The notes: generated by a model not told the origin, from the letters alone. DNA of 64,000 nucleotides from Paenibacillus monticola (GCF_009664975.1 NZ_WJXB01000007.1:372001-436000), one strand, 5' to 3'. Counted from the stretch's first letter, positions 35,714 to 45,001 are shown. A program made the numbers and translations.

Positions 35714-35802
35714 TTTATCAATATTAAGCATACCCGTCAGTTAAAAATGTTACTATAAATATGCAAATATATGGTATTAGCCTATTCATATCACATATAT
35801 GT

Positions 35803-35828
35803 ATAAAAAGAGCCGTCTATTAGACGGC
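35803..35828 (-). terminator. Terminator of the secreted alpha/beta hydrolase gene
   Basis: GCCGTCTA pairs with TAGACGGC and is followed by TCTTTTT on the minus strand, just after the hydrolase stop codon. Confidence 0.9.
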
Positions 35829-35838
35829 CCCCTCTATA

Positions 35839-37539
35839 TTATTTCTGCACCTTTATCCATTCCCCTATATCGCTAATCACTTTGGCATCCACAAACCCGG
35901 CAACGTTATACTCTGTAGCGGTTCCTGCTCCAACCCCGTCGTAATCGACAAAGAAATGATTCAAGCCCGGATATAGCTTATAAACAGCCAATGGATCATT
36001 TTTCAATACTTCCTGCCACAGTGTATAGTCTTTGTTGGCATAGACCTGGATATCATCCGCGCCCTGCAGCACAAGTACCGGTTTGGTCAGTTTGCGGGCG
36101 ATAGTCTCTGTACTATGTTGGTCCATCTCCATGAAGTAATAGGCGGGGCTTCCAAACAAAGTTGCTGCTTTAGCCTCCGTCTCGCTCCATGTACTCATTT
36201 GGTTCGCTTTTGCTATTTCTGCTGCGAGCATGGCTTGAGATTGTGCCTTAAGTGGGTCTTTGTCATCCATGACCTTAAAAATGGCTGCGTATTGATCATT
36301 CATAATCTCCCACAGCTTCCGCGGTGATCCTGCCAATAGTATGAGTCCGGCAAAATCACCGCCCTCCGCATCTATTCTAGGTGCCAGCATCCCCCCCAGG
36401 CTGTGCCCAACCATATACACCCGTGCTGGATTAATCCGTTTGTCGCTCTTAAGTAGCAGAGAAGCCGCAATCGCATCGTCTACCGTTTCTTCTTTGACGG
36501 TTACACCTGCGGCTGCTTCACCCATAAATTGTTGCGGATAAGTATAAGTACGCTTGTCATAGCGGAGAACCGCTATCCCCTGCTGCGCCAGCCCCCATGC
36601 GATATCGCGGAACGGCTTGTACCCGTACGCAGTTTCGTCCTGATCCGACGCCCCTGACCCTTGAACTAACACGACTGCAGACAATGGACCCGTCGCATTC
36701 TTAGGTAATGTCAGTGTACCCTTCAGTGGATGTGTCGTTCCTGCCCCTATAATGATCTCCTCTTCTATTACACCCGCTGGAATAACCAAATCAGCAGGAA
36801 GTGGGGAGATGTGGAGCCCAATAATTTGACCGTTATTGTTATATAGACTTGTTACAGCTACATCTCCTTTGCTAAAAGAGACAGTGCTTACTATGGTAAG
36901 CCCATCATTTCCTTTGCTAGATTGAACTGATTTCAATTGCACAAAGTCTCCGTTCGGAGTAGCGATGCTTTCCCAGGCCTGCTGAAGCTGTGGAACAGAG
37001 ACGGCTGTCTGCATAACCTCACTAAAATATCGTTGTGACAGCAGTTCATATTTACCAGAGGTAAAAAGACCGAGAACCGTGTTGGCCATTGCTTGTGGAG
37101 TGTTCACAACAATCTCTCCCGACACAGCATCATAAGTGGTCACCAGTCCCAGTGCATAGAAGAAGGACAAGGGTACATAAATACGATTATTTCGCAATAC
37201 CACTTTGCCGTCAAAGGCGATTGTGTCCTGCCCATTAATCGTAACTTCACTTCCTCCAACCTTAAGTGTGAGCTCACTTTCTCCCCCCGCTAATTGAACG
37301 ATGTTATTCTTTTTAATGAAGGAAACAGTAAGATCCAGTGCGTCTCCTGCTATACGGAGGGGTACCATCACAGTCGAGCCGCTTACATAGGGTGTGCCGT
37401 CCACCGGGAGTATCAACGCCTCATTATTAATACTGAATTTCACTTTTCCCGCTGCCCCGTGCGCTGTTGTAGCTGGCCAGGCCCAACCTCCTGAGAGCAG
37501 TAGACAACAAGACAAGACAATCGCTAACCCTTTTTTCAC
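35839..37539 (-). CDS. Secreted protein: copper-amine-oxidase-N domain, DUF3887-like, alpha/beta hydrolase
   Basis: A 566-residue exported hydrolase. After a signal peptide (KKGLAIVLSCCLLLSGGWAWPATTAHGA) comes a copper amine oxidase N-terminal domain (stalk type, GTPYVSGSTVMVPLRIAGDAL ... NNRIYVPLSFF), then a DUF3887-like segment, then a serine hydrolase of the dienelactone/prolyl-oligopeptidase type with nucleophile in MVGHSLGGMLAP, Asp in LQGADDIQVY and His in YPGLNHFF. A substrate cannot be named. The GTG at 37539 has AGAGGAGAGGG upstream. Confidence 0.85.
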   Translation of the reverse strand: MKKGLAIVLSCCLLLSGGWAWPATTAHGAAGKVKFSINNEALILPVDGTPYVSGSTVMVPLRIAGDALDLTVSFIKKNNIVQLAGGESELTLKVGGSEVTINGQDTIAFDGKVVLRNNRIYVPLSFFYALGLVTTYDAVSGEIVVNTPQAMANTVLGLFTSGKYELLSQRYFSEVMQTAVSVPQLQQAWESIATPNGDFVQLKSVQSSKGNDGLTIVSTVSFSKGDVAVTSLYNNNGQIIGLHISPLPADLVIPAGVIEEEIIIGAGTTHPLKGTLTLPKNATGPLSAVVLVQGSGASDQDETAYGYKPFRDIAWGLAQQGIAVLRYDKRTYTYPQQFMGEAAAGVTVKEETVDDAIAASLLLKSDKRINPARVYMVGHSLGGMLAPRIDAEGGDFAGLILLAGSPRKLWEIMNDQYAAIFKVMDDKDPLKAQSQAMLAAEIAKANQMSTWSETEAKAATLFGSPAYYFMEMDQHSTETIARKLTKPVLVLQGADDIQVYANKDYTLWQEVLKNDPLAVYKLYPGLNHFFVDYDGVGAGTATEYNVAGFVDAKVISDIGEWIKVQK

Positions 37540-37705
37540 CAAAACCCTCTCCTCTCTTGACTCACAACACTTTTTACGGAACACATTAAGATTGGTTACA
37601 GCATCATTTGGAAATTCTAGCACAATAGAAGTTAATTAATTTCTCCCGCTTGTCTCCAAGTGCTGTTATGATTAAAAGATTAAATAGATGTAAGGAGGTA
37701 TCTAC

Positions 37706-37948
37706 TTGTTAAAGCTATCTGTATATCGCAGTTGTCCGCCTCAAGGAGATCCCAACGAAATCATTACTGGAGAAACAGTTCAGGATCTAATTGCCACACT
37801 TTATAATAAAACATTAATGAAATGGGCAGGAAAACTGAATGGCAAGGAAGTCATTGAGCAAATAAGTTCAAGTGATGTTGTAGAAGGTGTAGTCTGGTAC
37901 CCCAAAGGCGACAAAAGATATTGGTTTGTTGTTGAACGCATTTCATGA
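37706..37948 (+). CDS. Hypothetical small protein
   Basis: An 80-residue acidic-neutral protein of unknown family. It has a TTG start with GTAAGGAGGTATCTAC upstream and is followed by a terminator, which makes it a convincing gene. Motifs EVIEQISSSDVVEGVVWYPKGDKRYWFVVERIS suggest a compact alpha-beta fold. No function proposed. Confidence 0.7.
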   Translation: MLKLSVYRSCPPQGDPNEIITGETVQDLIATLYNKTLMKWAGKLNGKEVIEQISSSDVVEGVVWYPKGDKRYWFVVERIS

Positions 37949-37975
37949 TATTACTAAAAAAATAGATACAAAAAA

Positions 37976-38007
37976 ATAGAAGGCAGGAGAAGTTCCATAC
38001 CTTCTAT
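37976..38007 (+). terminator. Terminator of the small gene at 37706
   Basis: ATAGAAGG pairs with CCTTCTAT over a 16-base loop and is followed by TTCTG. Moderate strength. Confidence 0.6.
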
Positions 38008-38026
38008 TTCTGCTATTCTAAAGATT

Positions 38027-38245
38027 TTAACAAGACCTCCGCAAATTTTTAATTGCAATTTCATTTAAACGTAGAGCTCTTTTAATGGACACCCTCGCTT
38101 CCAACACTTCCTGTCTTGCCCGGCTTCCAAGAGGTAAACAACGAAGATTTTCATTTATTTCTGCAAGTCTTCTCAATAGAATAACTCTTTGCGCCCGCAA
38201 AGCCTTTAAAGCTCTCCAAATTCTTGCTTTATTCTCAACAGACAT
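38027..38245 (-). CDS. Hypothetical basic helical protein
   Basis: A 72-residue, strongly basic helical peptide (KARIWRALKALRAQRVILLRRLAEINENLRCL ... RALRLNEIAIKNLRRSC) that could form a coiled-coil hairpin. GAGGTGTTGGATA precedes the ATG, which supports it as a real gene. No family recognised. Confidence 0.55.
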   Translation of the reverse strand: MSVENKARIWRALKALRAQRVILLRRLAEINENLRCLPLGSRARQEVLEARVSIKRALRLNEIAIKNLRRSC

Positions 38246-38410
38246 TATCCAACACCTCTTTTCTTTTTATAGAATAAGAGATGCAAGAGATCACTTATCT
38301 GTCTGGATGATTTGGCAATTAAAGATTTAGGAATATAAGAAAAAAGATGACCCCTGTTAAAGACAGAAGCCACCCTTGAAAGGCAAGATCAGATTATTAA
38401 TATCGTCCCC

Positions 38411-38557
38411 CTAGATAAAGCAGGCACTTAAAATAATAACTAGCAAGATATAAAGTACCAATATCGCACCTGTAGAAGTCCAAGGACCTACCGGACCCGG
38501 ACATGGTCCTACACCAACGCCGCCAACATTGCCGCCGTAACCGCAATCAGCACCCAT
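38411..38557 (-). CDS. YjcZ-like sporulation miniprotein 2
   Basis: A 48-residue peptide starting at ATG with GGAGGGGGTTTTCTA upstream. The N-terminus is Gly-rich with Pro-Cys-Pro (GGNVGGVGVGPCPGPVGPW), followed by STGAILVLYILLVIILSACFI, a single membrane helix nearly identical to that of the miniprotein at 33248-33358. The family (YjcZ type) is common in spore formers and is made during sporulation. Confidence 0.85.
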   Translation of the reverse strand: MGADCGYGGNVGGVGVGPCPGPVGPWTSTGAILVLYILLVIILSACFI

Positions 38558-38631
38558 TAGAAAACCCCCTCCTTAAAGTTGAGTACAGAACAGAATATGT
38601 AGTGAATGTCTTTAAAGATTGGGCAATCAGT

Positions 38632-38662
38632 CAAAAAGAACCCCGTCATGATCTGACGGGGT
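38632..38662 (-). terminator. Terminator behind the beta-rich gene
   Basis: AACCCCGTCA pairs with TGACGGGGTT and is followed by CTTTTTG on the minus strand, 15 bases after the stop codon of the upstream gene. Confidence 0.9.
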
Positions 38663-38676
38663 TAAACAAATGTGGA

Positions 38677-39099
38677 TTAATCAGAAACCAGAATACCATC
38701 AAAGCTCTCTGGACCTACACGAATTGTGCCAAGAATATTCGAAGCAACAAAGGCTGTATAGGTTAACTGCGGGGTAATCGGCGGCAAGAAATCAGCAGCC
38801 GAGAAGGTAATGACTTGCGGAGCCAATACACTAAGATCGAAAGTGGAAGTAGCAGAATAAACCAAGGGATCGGTTGGCAAGGTTCCTCTGACAATCGTAA
38901 TGGTGATTCCCGCCAGAGCTAAAGGAAGCGTAACAGATATCGTTCCTTTAAGCAGAACACGCGGATTCGTGGTTACGCCCTCGGTGATCAGACCAATTTG
39001 ACCAAAGAGCTGCGGGGTATCGACAACCAGAATAGGAATCGCTATGGAACCCGCGTAGCTGGCGTTCTGCGAGGTTCTTGCATCAAGATAAGTTCCCAT
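38677..39099 (-). CDS. Hypothetical beta-rich protein next to the lysis module
   Basis: A 140-residue protein without signal peptide. The sequence is rich in Val, Ile, Thr and Leu (SIAIPILVVDTPQLFGQIGLIT ... VLLKGTISVTLPLALAGITITIV) and reads like a beta sandwich; it may be a spore surface or phage-derived structural protein, but I recognise no family. The ATG at 39099 has AAAGGAGGTGCTTTAT upstream, so the frame to 39126 is rejected. Confidence 0.65.
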   Translation of the reverse strand: MGTYLDARTSQNASYAGSIAIPILVVDTPQLFGQIGLITEGVTTNPRVLLKGTISVTLPLALAGITITIVRGTLPTDPLVYSATSTFDLSVLAPQVITFSAADFLPPITPQLTYTAFVASNILGTIRVGPESFDGILVSD

Positions 39100-39225
39100 A
39101 TAAAGCACCTCCTTTCTTGTTGACATACAATAATGTATTAATAATTCTGATAGAGTGTGTGGTTATATCACCAGTGTTATATGCTTGTTTTAGGAGAGGA
39201 GATCATCATTCATTCAAAGACATGA

Positions 39226-39507
39226 TTAACCATCCTTGGTTGTTCCCTCCCGTTTGTTAAAGGCCAGCTCGAAAAGCCCTGTCGCAGAGAGTCCTGCAAG
39301 CCCACCCGCCCAGAGACGCAGAATAAGACTCATGTCCGTAAAAGGATAGGCAATCGCCCCTACCAAGAGTCCTATTACCAATCCTACAGCTGGCACTATA
39401 TTACGTGGAAGCTTTACACTATTCTTCACAAGCTGCACAAGCGCCATTACAAAAACAGCCAGTACAGAAGCAAAAGCAAGCACATTGTTAAGTGCATCAT
39501 TATTCAT
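39226..39507 (-). CDS. Phage-type holin
   Basis: A 93-residue protein with two or three hydrophobic segments (NVLAFASVLAVFVMALVQLVKNSV, NIVPAVGLVIGLLVGAIAY, LILRLWAGGLAGLSATGLFELA) and a charged C-terminus. It resembles holins of the Listeria phage A118 type. The ATG at 39507 has GTAAGGAGG ten bases upstream. It lies directly behind an endolysin gene (stop at 39513), the usual lysis cassette. Confidence 0.75.
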   Translation of the reverse strand: MNNDALNNVLAFASVLAVFVMALVQLVKNSVKLPRNIVPAVGLVIGLLVGAIAYPFTDMSLILRLWAGGLAGLSATGLFELAFNKREGTTKDG

Positions 39508-39512
39508 ATTTA

Positions 39513-40319
39513 TCAATCCTCCTTACCTGTTATCAGCAGTCCTGCCCGATTAAGCACAGTTAATATTCGATAGAAATCATAGCTACCTCCTGAAGGAGAG
39601 TCTAGTAGTCCAGCAGCGATTGCCGCATTCACCGCGGGCTGCGCCCAAGCGGGTAAAGCCATCGCTATCTGTCCTTCTAACAGGCTCAGGCGCTCTGATA
39701 CGTTCTTGATGGACTGACCCTGTTCTTGCACACCTGTCTTTAGTGTATCCTTACTGACAGTGAGGCTGGTTATCAAATTACGCAGTTCCGTCAGCCCCGT
39801 TTCCAGATCAACAAGCTTTTGTTTGTCTTCTGCCGACATTTCATCATCCTCCTTCACCTCATCGTCATATGGATACAGATTGAAGCTGTTCATAATCTGA
39901 ATCAGCTTTGCTGCATAGCTCGGGTCCGTTGCATATCCGGCTGCAGCGATCTCTAGAGCAGCGGTCTTGCCAAGTGCGCCAATCACCTTACTGTATCGGC
40001 TATTATCCCTTGAGCCCACACCCACAATCAACTCGGAATGATCAGCAATAGATTCGCCCCAGTTGTTGTATGCGCGAAAAGCAGCAGCGACCTGTACAGC
40101 CTTACCACTAACATATTCAGTAGTTTGAATCATCATGCTTCCGGCTGGACCCTTGCCTTTGATACCGAACAGGTTATTGGCTTTTACCGTTAAAGAACTG
40201 CTGCCCCAGCCAGATTCAAGCGCCGCCTGAGAAATGGTCAGTGAGGCGGCAATCTTATTTTCTCGCATATTTTCTATAGCATAAGGAGCAATCCTAGCAA
40301 TAAACTCCGGCTCCTTCAT
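39513..40319 (-). CDS. Glucosaminidase-domain endolysin
   Basis: A 268-residue muralytic protein. The N-terminal ~150 residues (IARIAPYAIENMRENKIAASLTISQAALESGWGSS, NNLFGIKGKG, FRAYNNWGESIADHSELI, AAAGYATDPSYAAKLIQ) form a glucosaminidase domain, followed by a coiled coil and a C-terminal helical region (AQPAVNAAIAAGLLDSP). No signal peptide is present, as expected if the holin releases it. AAAGGATGTGATGAA precedes the ATG. Confidence 0.85.
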   Translation of the reverse strand: MKEPEFIARIAPYAIENMRENKIAASLTISQAALESGWGSSSLTVKANNLFGIKGKGPAGSMMIQTTEYVSGKAVQVAAAFRAYNNWGESIADHSELIVGVGSRDNSRYSKVIGALGKTAALEIAAAGYATDPSYAAKLIQIMNSFNLYPYDDEVKEDDEMSAEDKQKLVDLETGLTELRNLITSLTVSKDTLKTGVQEQGQSIKNVSERLSLLEGQIAMALPAWAQPAVNAAIAAGLLDSPSGGSYDFYRILTVLNRAGLLITGKED

Positions 40320-40450
40320 TTCATCACATCCTTTCTATCATATTTAATGCACTTTCTCTTTAAATGCTTGTGCTTATCCCCTACTAACTGCTTTGTTTCT
40401 GCTAGATTCTTGTTTTACAAGAATAGACGGATAAATTCTTATCTTTGGGC

Positions 40451-40476
40451 AAAAAAAAACACGCTCCAAGAGCGTG
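40451..40476 (-). terminator. Terminator of the nir operon
   Basis: CACGCTC pairs with GAGCGTG over a 3-base loop, followed by nine T on the minus strand, 15 bases after the cobA stop codon. Confidence 0.93.
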
Positions 40477-40491
40477 CACATCATTCCAATG

Positions 40492-41259
40492 TTAGCCAAT
40501 TTGCGATCTGGTCGTAATTTCCAAACTCAGCAGTTGCTCACGCACCTTCACAACTTCCCCAACAATAATGAGCGCCGGATTAGCGATCTTCATCGCTGCA
40601 GCCAGCTTATCAATGTTTCCAAGTGTTCCGGTCACAGTCCGTTGGCGAGACGTAGTGCCATTCTCGATCAACGCAACTGGTGTTGTAATATCTTTCCCAT
40701 GCAGCAGTAGCTGCTCACGAATGTGACTTAGCTGGCTAACCCCCATATACACGACGATCGTATCCACACTATGCGCAAGGATGTCCCAGCGGACAGGCGA
40801 GGCATGGTCATGGCAGCGACTTCCGGTCACAATGGCAAAGGAGGCAGCGAGCCCCCGGTGAGTCAGCGGAATTCCAGCAGAAGCAGCTGCACCAATAGCT
40901 GAGGTGATCCCCGGTATAACTTCATAAGGAATACCTGCCTCTGCCACAGCAAGCGCTTCTTCCCCACCTCTGCCGAATACAAAAGGATCTCCTCCTTTCA
41001 GACGGACCACTTTGTGGCCTTCGGCAGCATATTGAATCATTAACCGTTCGATTGTCTCCTGCGGCATAGAATGATGACCTGGTGATTTGCCACAGTAGAT
41101 TCGGAGAGCCTCTATTTTGGCATAGTTTAACAATTCTTCATTCACAAGTCGATCATATAGAATTACGTCTGCCTCTTGGATACGGAGCATCGCTTTAATA
41201 GTGATTAACTCCGGATCGCCCGGTCCCGCTCCGACAATGGCTACACTACCCGGCCTCAT
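40492..41259 (-). CDS. cobA: Uroporphyrinogen-III C-methyltransferase
   Basis: A 255-residue SUMT that methylates uroporphyrinogen III toward precorrin-2, the first step to siroheme. VAIVGAGPGDPELITIKA, VRLKGGDPFVFGRGGEE and VIPGITSAIGAAASAGIPLTHRG are diagnostic. Its ATG overlaps the nirC stop as ATGA, so it is translationally coupled. Siroheme is the cofactor of NirB, which explains its place in this operon. Confidence 0.95.
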   Translation of the reverse strand: MRPGSVAIVGAGPGDPELITIKAMLRIQEADVILYDRLVNEELLNYAKIEALRIYCGKSPGHHSMPQETIERLMIQYAAEGHKVVRLKGGDPFVFGRGGEEALAVAEAGIPYEVIPGITSAIGAAASAGIPLTHRGLAASFAIVTGSRCHDHASPVRWDILAHSVDTIVVYMGVSQLSHIREQLLLHGKDITTPVALIENGTTSRQRTVTGTLGNIDKLAAAMKIANPALIIVGEVVKVREQLLSLEITTRSQIG

Positions 41260-42110
41260 GAACTTTTCTCTACTTTCTCTACTAATGAAGGGGATATCAT
41301 CTTGTCGGCAGAGGCCCGACCTGTCTTAAAGCTTCTTTGTGAAAGGTAGAACAGGATACCAGTAAATACAACACCACCGATGAAATTACCGACCAAGACA
41401 GGTATGCCATTCCAAATCCACCAATCTGCAAAGGTAACATTCGCCCCCAACATCATACCTACGGGAATGACAAACATGTTCACTACCGTATGTTCAAAGC
41501 CTTGACCGAAAAAGGTCAGAATCGGCAGCCACATGGCCATTATTTTGCCTGATGTGGATTTAGAGGTTAATGCCATTACTGACCCCAGCGTAACCATCCA
41601 GTTACACAACATGGCTTTGATGATGGCCAGCAGCATCCCGTCTCCTCCCAAATGCTGGTAGGCAAGGGTCTTGCCTTCACTGGCCGTAATCAGGGTTTGA
41701 ATTATCGGATTACTCATATCGGTGCCCATCTTCGTAATCGTAAGTGCGTACAGAACCGCATATACCGCACAGCCAAGCAAATGCCCGAGGATAACCCACA
41801 GGAAATTATTCAGCATTCGCCTTACCGTTGTTTTCTTCTCCAGCACCGCCAGCGGGATCAAGGCGAAGCTGCCCGTAACCAGCTCTAAACCGAGTAGAAT
41901 AATCATTACGAAGCCTACCGGAAATAACAGCGCCCCCACCATCGGAATCTTTGTCTGAGCCGCTGCTGTAAAGGCTAGTGTTGTCGCACAGGCCAGAATT
42001 GCGCCACCCAGACTCCCTCGTACCAATAGCTGCATGATGGATGATTCCGCTTTATTTTTTCCAGCCTCCACCATTGAATTCAGAACTTCACTAGGCTTCA
42101 CGTAGTCCAT
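41256..42110 (-). CDS. nirC: Formate/nitrite transporter family protein
   Basis: A 284-residue, six-helix channel of the FNT family. The sequence LVRGSLGGAILACATTLAF..., GYVMIILLGLELVTGSFALIP-like Gly-Ser segments and CNWMVTLG are typical, as is the second-half MWLPILTFFGQGFEHTVVNMFVIPVGMMLGA. In the nir context nitrite uptake or export is the most likely role. AAAAAGGGGGGGGATAATC precedes the ATG. Confidence 0.9.
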   Translation of the reverse strand: MDYVKPSEVLNSMVEAGKNKAESSIMQLLVRGSLGGAILACATTLAFTAAAQTKIPMVGALLFPVGFVMIILLGLELVTGSFALIPLAVLEKKTTVRRMLNNFLWVILGHLLGCAVYAVLYALTITKMGTDMSNPIIQTLITASEGKTLAYQHLGGDGMLLAIIKAMLCNWMVTLGSVMALTSKSTSGKIMAMWLPILTFFGQGFEHTVVNMFVIPVGMMLGANVTFADWWIWNGIPVLVGNFIGGVVFTGILFYLSQRSFKTGRASADKMISPSLVEKVEKSS

Positions 42111-42143
42111 GATTATCCCCCCCCTTTTTATAAGTTATTTCTA

Positions 42144-42461
42144 TTAAATGGTCACATAGATGGCGCCGTTGTCCGGATCAATCTCTACATTAAAAGTGGT
42201 AACACAGCCAGTATCCGGTTCCTGCACAGCTCCACTATGCAAATCTATACGCCAATCGTGAAGCGGACAATGCACCTTGGAGCCGCAGACCATGCCTTCT
42301 GACAGTGCTCCACCTTTATGCGGACATTTATTCTCAACTGCCAGGACTTCACCATCGGAAAGACGGAATAGGGCAATATCAGTGTCATTTACTCTAAAGG
42401 TGCGAGAGCCCAAGAGATCAATATCAGTAACTTTTCCCACAAGCATTTTGGTCATATTCAT
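42144..42461 (-). CDS. nirD: Nitrite reductase small subunit
   Basis: A 105-residue Rieske-type protein. The cluster ligands are visible as CPHKGG and CPLHDW, so unlike some NirD proteins it keeps the Cys-His pairs. It partners NirB in NADH-dependent reduction of nitrite to ammonium. GAGGGGGCCTATGCT precedes the ATG, and it lies 18 bases behind nirB. Confidence 0.95.
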   Translation of the reverse strand: MNMTKMLVGKVTDIDLLGSRTFRVNDTDIALFRLSDGEVLAVENKCPHKGGALSEGMVCGSKVHCPLHDWRIDLHSGAVQEPDTGCVTTFNVEIDPDNGAIYVTI

Positions 42462-42479
42462 AGCATAGGCCCCCTCTTT

Positions 42480-44909
42480 TTATACAGTCTCAGTTTGTGT
42501 GATGGGTTCAAAATTCTTGCGCAGCTCCGGTTCGTTCACAATCTGCTTCCAAGGGTCGGTTGTCAGGCTGAGTGTCTTCTGTATTCTTTCCTGCAGCGCC
42601 AGACGATCCTCACGATTCTCCAAGGCCTTCTTCACACTATCCACACCTACGCGCTCTACCCATGCTGCCGTTCTCTCATTCCATCCAGCACTCTCGCGAT
42701 AATATTGGAGAAAAGCACTCGCCCACTCTACTACCTCATCATCCGTCTTCACTACACAGAGCAGATCGGTTGCACGGACATGTACACCGCCGTTACCTCC
42801 GATATGCAGTTCCCAACCCCCATCAATTGCCACCACGCCAAAATCCTTAATCGTCGCTTCCGCACAATTGCGTGGACAGCCAGAGACAGCAAGTTTAACT
42901 TTAGCTGGCGCTGTCAGCCGTTCGAATTCTTTTTCCAGACGAATCCCCATTCCAATAGCATCCTGTGTGCCAAAGCGGCAGAAGGTAGAACCAACACAGG
43001 TCTTCACTGTGCGCAGTGTCTTCCCATAAGCGTGGCCGGAGGGCATATCCAGCTCCTCCCACATCTTCGGCAAATCCTCTTTCTTAACCCCAAGCAGATC
43101 GATTCTCTGTCCGCCCGTAAACTTCACCATTGGCACATCGAACTTTTCAGCTACTTCAGCAATCTTTTTGAGGGCTGCCGGCGAAGTTACACCACCATAT
43201 ATTCGCGGAACCACTGAGTAAGTCCCGTCCTTCTGAATGTTGGCATGATAACGTTCGTTCGTGAACCGTGATTCCTTCTCATCCACATATTCTTCGGGCC
43301 AGAGCATCCCCAGGTAGTAATTTAAGGAAGGACGGCATTTGGAGCAGCCTTCTTCCACATTCCACTCCAGCACATTCATCACTTCTTTGACCGTCTTGAG
43401 CTCCATACGTTTTATCTCGGAGACGATTTCATCACGTCCCAGTGAGGTACAGCCACAAATCCCTTCCTTGACAGTTACAACTGCATCACCTGCATACAAT
43501 TGCAGTAATCCTTCGACTAGAGGCTTACAACCGCCGCAGGAGGCAGAGGCTTTGGTGCATGCTTTAATCTGACCTACGCTGGTGCAGCCCTCGGATTGAA
43601 TCGCTTCAGCGATTCTCCCCTTGGATACTCCATTACAGCCGCAGATGATCTCATCATCTGCCATTTCTTCCAGCCGATTCCCTTGGCTCGCAGAGATGGC
43701 GTCCGCGGATATTCCTAACAGCAATTCTTTTTCCCGCCCTTTGATATTCTCGCCCTTCTTAATCATGGAGAACAGCTGTGCTCCATCATTGGTGTCACCA
43801 AATAACACAGCTCCGATGAGTTTGTCATTCTGGATGACCAATTTTTTGTATACCCCATCTATCTCATCCTGAAAACGCAGTGCGCGAGAATTCTCTGGCT
43901 CCGCAAATTGGCCTGCTGAGAAGACATTCACACCAGACACCTTAAGTTTGGTTGATGTCACAGAGCCGGCATAACCTTCAGTCTCAACTCCGGCCAACCT
44001 TTTGGCTAGAACAGCTCCTTGCTCATATAGGGGCGCTACGAGCCCATAAGCGATTCCCCTATGCTCTGCACATTCACCGACAGCTGAGATGCCAGGGATA
44101 TTCGTCTCCATATAATCATTGACTACGATGCCGCGATTGATCGTAATCCCACTCTTTTGTGCTAGTTTAATATTGGGCTTGATGCCGACCGCCATTACAA
44201 TCAAATCTGCTTCAACTGTACTTCCGTCAGCGAATAGTAAACTTTTGACTCTCTTTTGGCCAAGGATGGCTTCCGACTGCTTATTTAAAAGGAACTTCAT
44301 CCCCTGATCCTCAAGCTCTTTTCTGAGCATGATAGAGGCGGGTTGGTCCAACTGACGTTCCATAATATACTCATTGATATGAACAACCGAGACTTCCATC
44401 CCGAGATGTAACAATCCTCTAGCTGCCTCCAAGCCGAGCAGGCCTCCGCCAATCACAACCGCCTTCCGATATGACTTCGCAGTTTCCTGCATAATCTCGC
44501 AGTCTTTGATATCACGAAAAGCAATAACACCTTTCTTATCTGCACCCGGCAACGGCAGCATAAAAGGATGGGAGCCGGTTGCCAGAATTAACTCATCATA
44601 TTCTATTTCTATCCCTTGATCAGAATAGATTTTTCGTTTATCGGTGTCTATCGCAGTTACTGTCTGACCAATATATAAGGTAATGTTGTGGCTGCGATAC
44701 CATTCCAGATCATTAATGATGATCTCATCCATATTTGCTCCACCAGCAAGAACAGAAGATAACATAATTCGGTTATAATTAGGATGCGGTTCAGATCCGA
44801 ATATTGTAATTTCATAAGCCTCGGGAGCCAATTTGAGCAAGTGCTCAATCGCCCACACCCCTGCCATGCCATTGCCGACCAGTACCAGCTTTTTGCGTGT
44901 AGCTGTCAT
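42480..44909 (-). CDS. nirB: Nitrite reductase [NAD(P)H] large subunit
   Basis: An 809-residue siroheme enzyme that reduces nitrite to ammonium. FAD/NADH-binding Rossmann parts (VLVGNGMAGVWAIEHLL, VIGGGLLGLEAARGL) are followed by a BFD-like [2Fe-2S] domain (CGCNGVSKGRI...CTKASASCGGCKPL), a ferredoxin-like half and the siroheme/4Fe-4S motif (CVGSTFCRFG ... CPRNCAEA). The ATG at 44909 has GGAGAGAGATAAT upstream; the longer frame to 45017 runs through the regulatory leader and is rejected. Confidence 0.96.
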   Translation of the reverse strand: MTATRKKLVLVGNGMAGVWAIEHLLKLAPEAYEITIFGSEPHPNYNRIMLSSVLAGGANMDEIIINDLEWYRSHNITLYIGQTVTAIDTDKRKIYSDQGIEIEYDELILATGSHPFMLPLPGADKKGVIAFRDIKDCEIMQETAKSYRKAVVIGGGLLGLEAARGLLHLGMEVSVVHINEYIMERQLDQPASIMLRKELEDQGMKFLLNKQSEAILGQKRVKSLLFADGSTVEADLIVMAVGIKPNIKLAQKSGITINRGIVVNDYMETNIPGISAVGECAEHRGIAYGLVAPLYEQGAVLAKRLAGVETEGYAGSVTSTKLKVSGVNVFSAGQFAEPENSRALRFQDEIDGVYKKLVIQNDKLIGAVLFGDTNDGAQLFSMIKKGENIKGREKELLLGISADAISASQGNRLEEMADDEIICGCNGVSKGRIAEAIQSEGCTSVGQIKACTKASASCGGCKPLVEGLLQLYAGDAVVTVKEGICGCTSLGRDEIVSEIKRMELKTVKEVMNVLEWNVEEGCSKCRPSLNYYLGMLWPEEYVDEKESRFTNERYHANIQKDGTYSVVPRIYGGVTSPAALKKIAEVAEKFDVPMVKFTGGQRIDLLGVKKEDLPKMWEELDMPSGHAYGKTLRTVKTCVGSTFCRFGTQDAIGMGIRLEKEFERLTAPAKVKLAVSGCPRNCAEATIKDFGVVAIDGGWELHIGGNGGVHVRATDLLCVVKTDDEVVEWASAFLQYYRESAGWNERTAAWVERVGVDSVKKALENREDRLALQERIQKTLSLTTDPWKQIVNEPELRKNFEPITQTETV

Positions 44910-44930
44910 ATTATCTCTCTCCTCTCCATG

Positions 44931-45001
44931 TAGAAAACGCAAACAGCCCGCTCCACTCCGCCCGGAAACAACCATTTCCATTGCGATAAGTGAAAGCAGG
45001 C
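44931..45001 (-). terminator. Conditional terminator in the nirB leader
   Basis: On the minus strand GCCTGCTTTCACT can pair with AGTGGAGCGGGC (wobbles and one bulge, about 12 bp), followed by TGTTTGCGTTTT. The 5' arm reuses the 3' half of the second ANTAR hairpin, so the two structures exclude each other. The T tract is imperfect. This is the expected architecture for antitermination. Confidence 0.65.

Noticed and set aside
42495-43217. 240-codon frame opposite nirB
   Set aside because: No ribosome binding site, no family, fully inside nirB.
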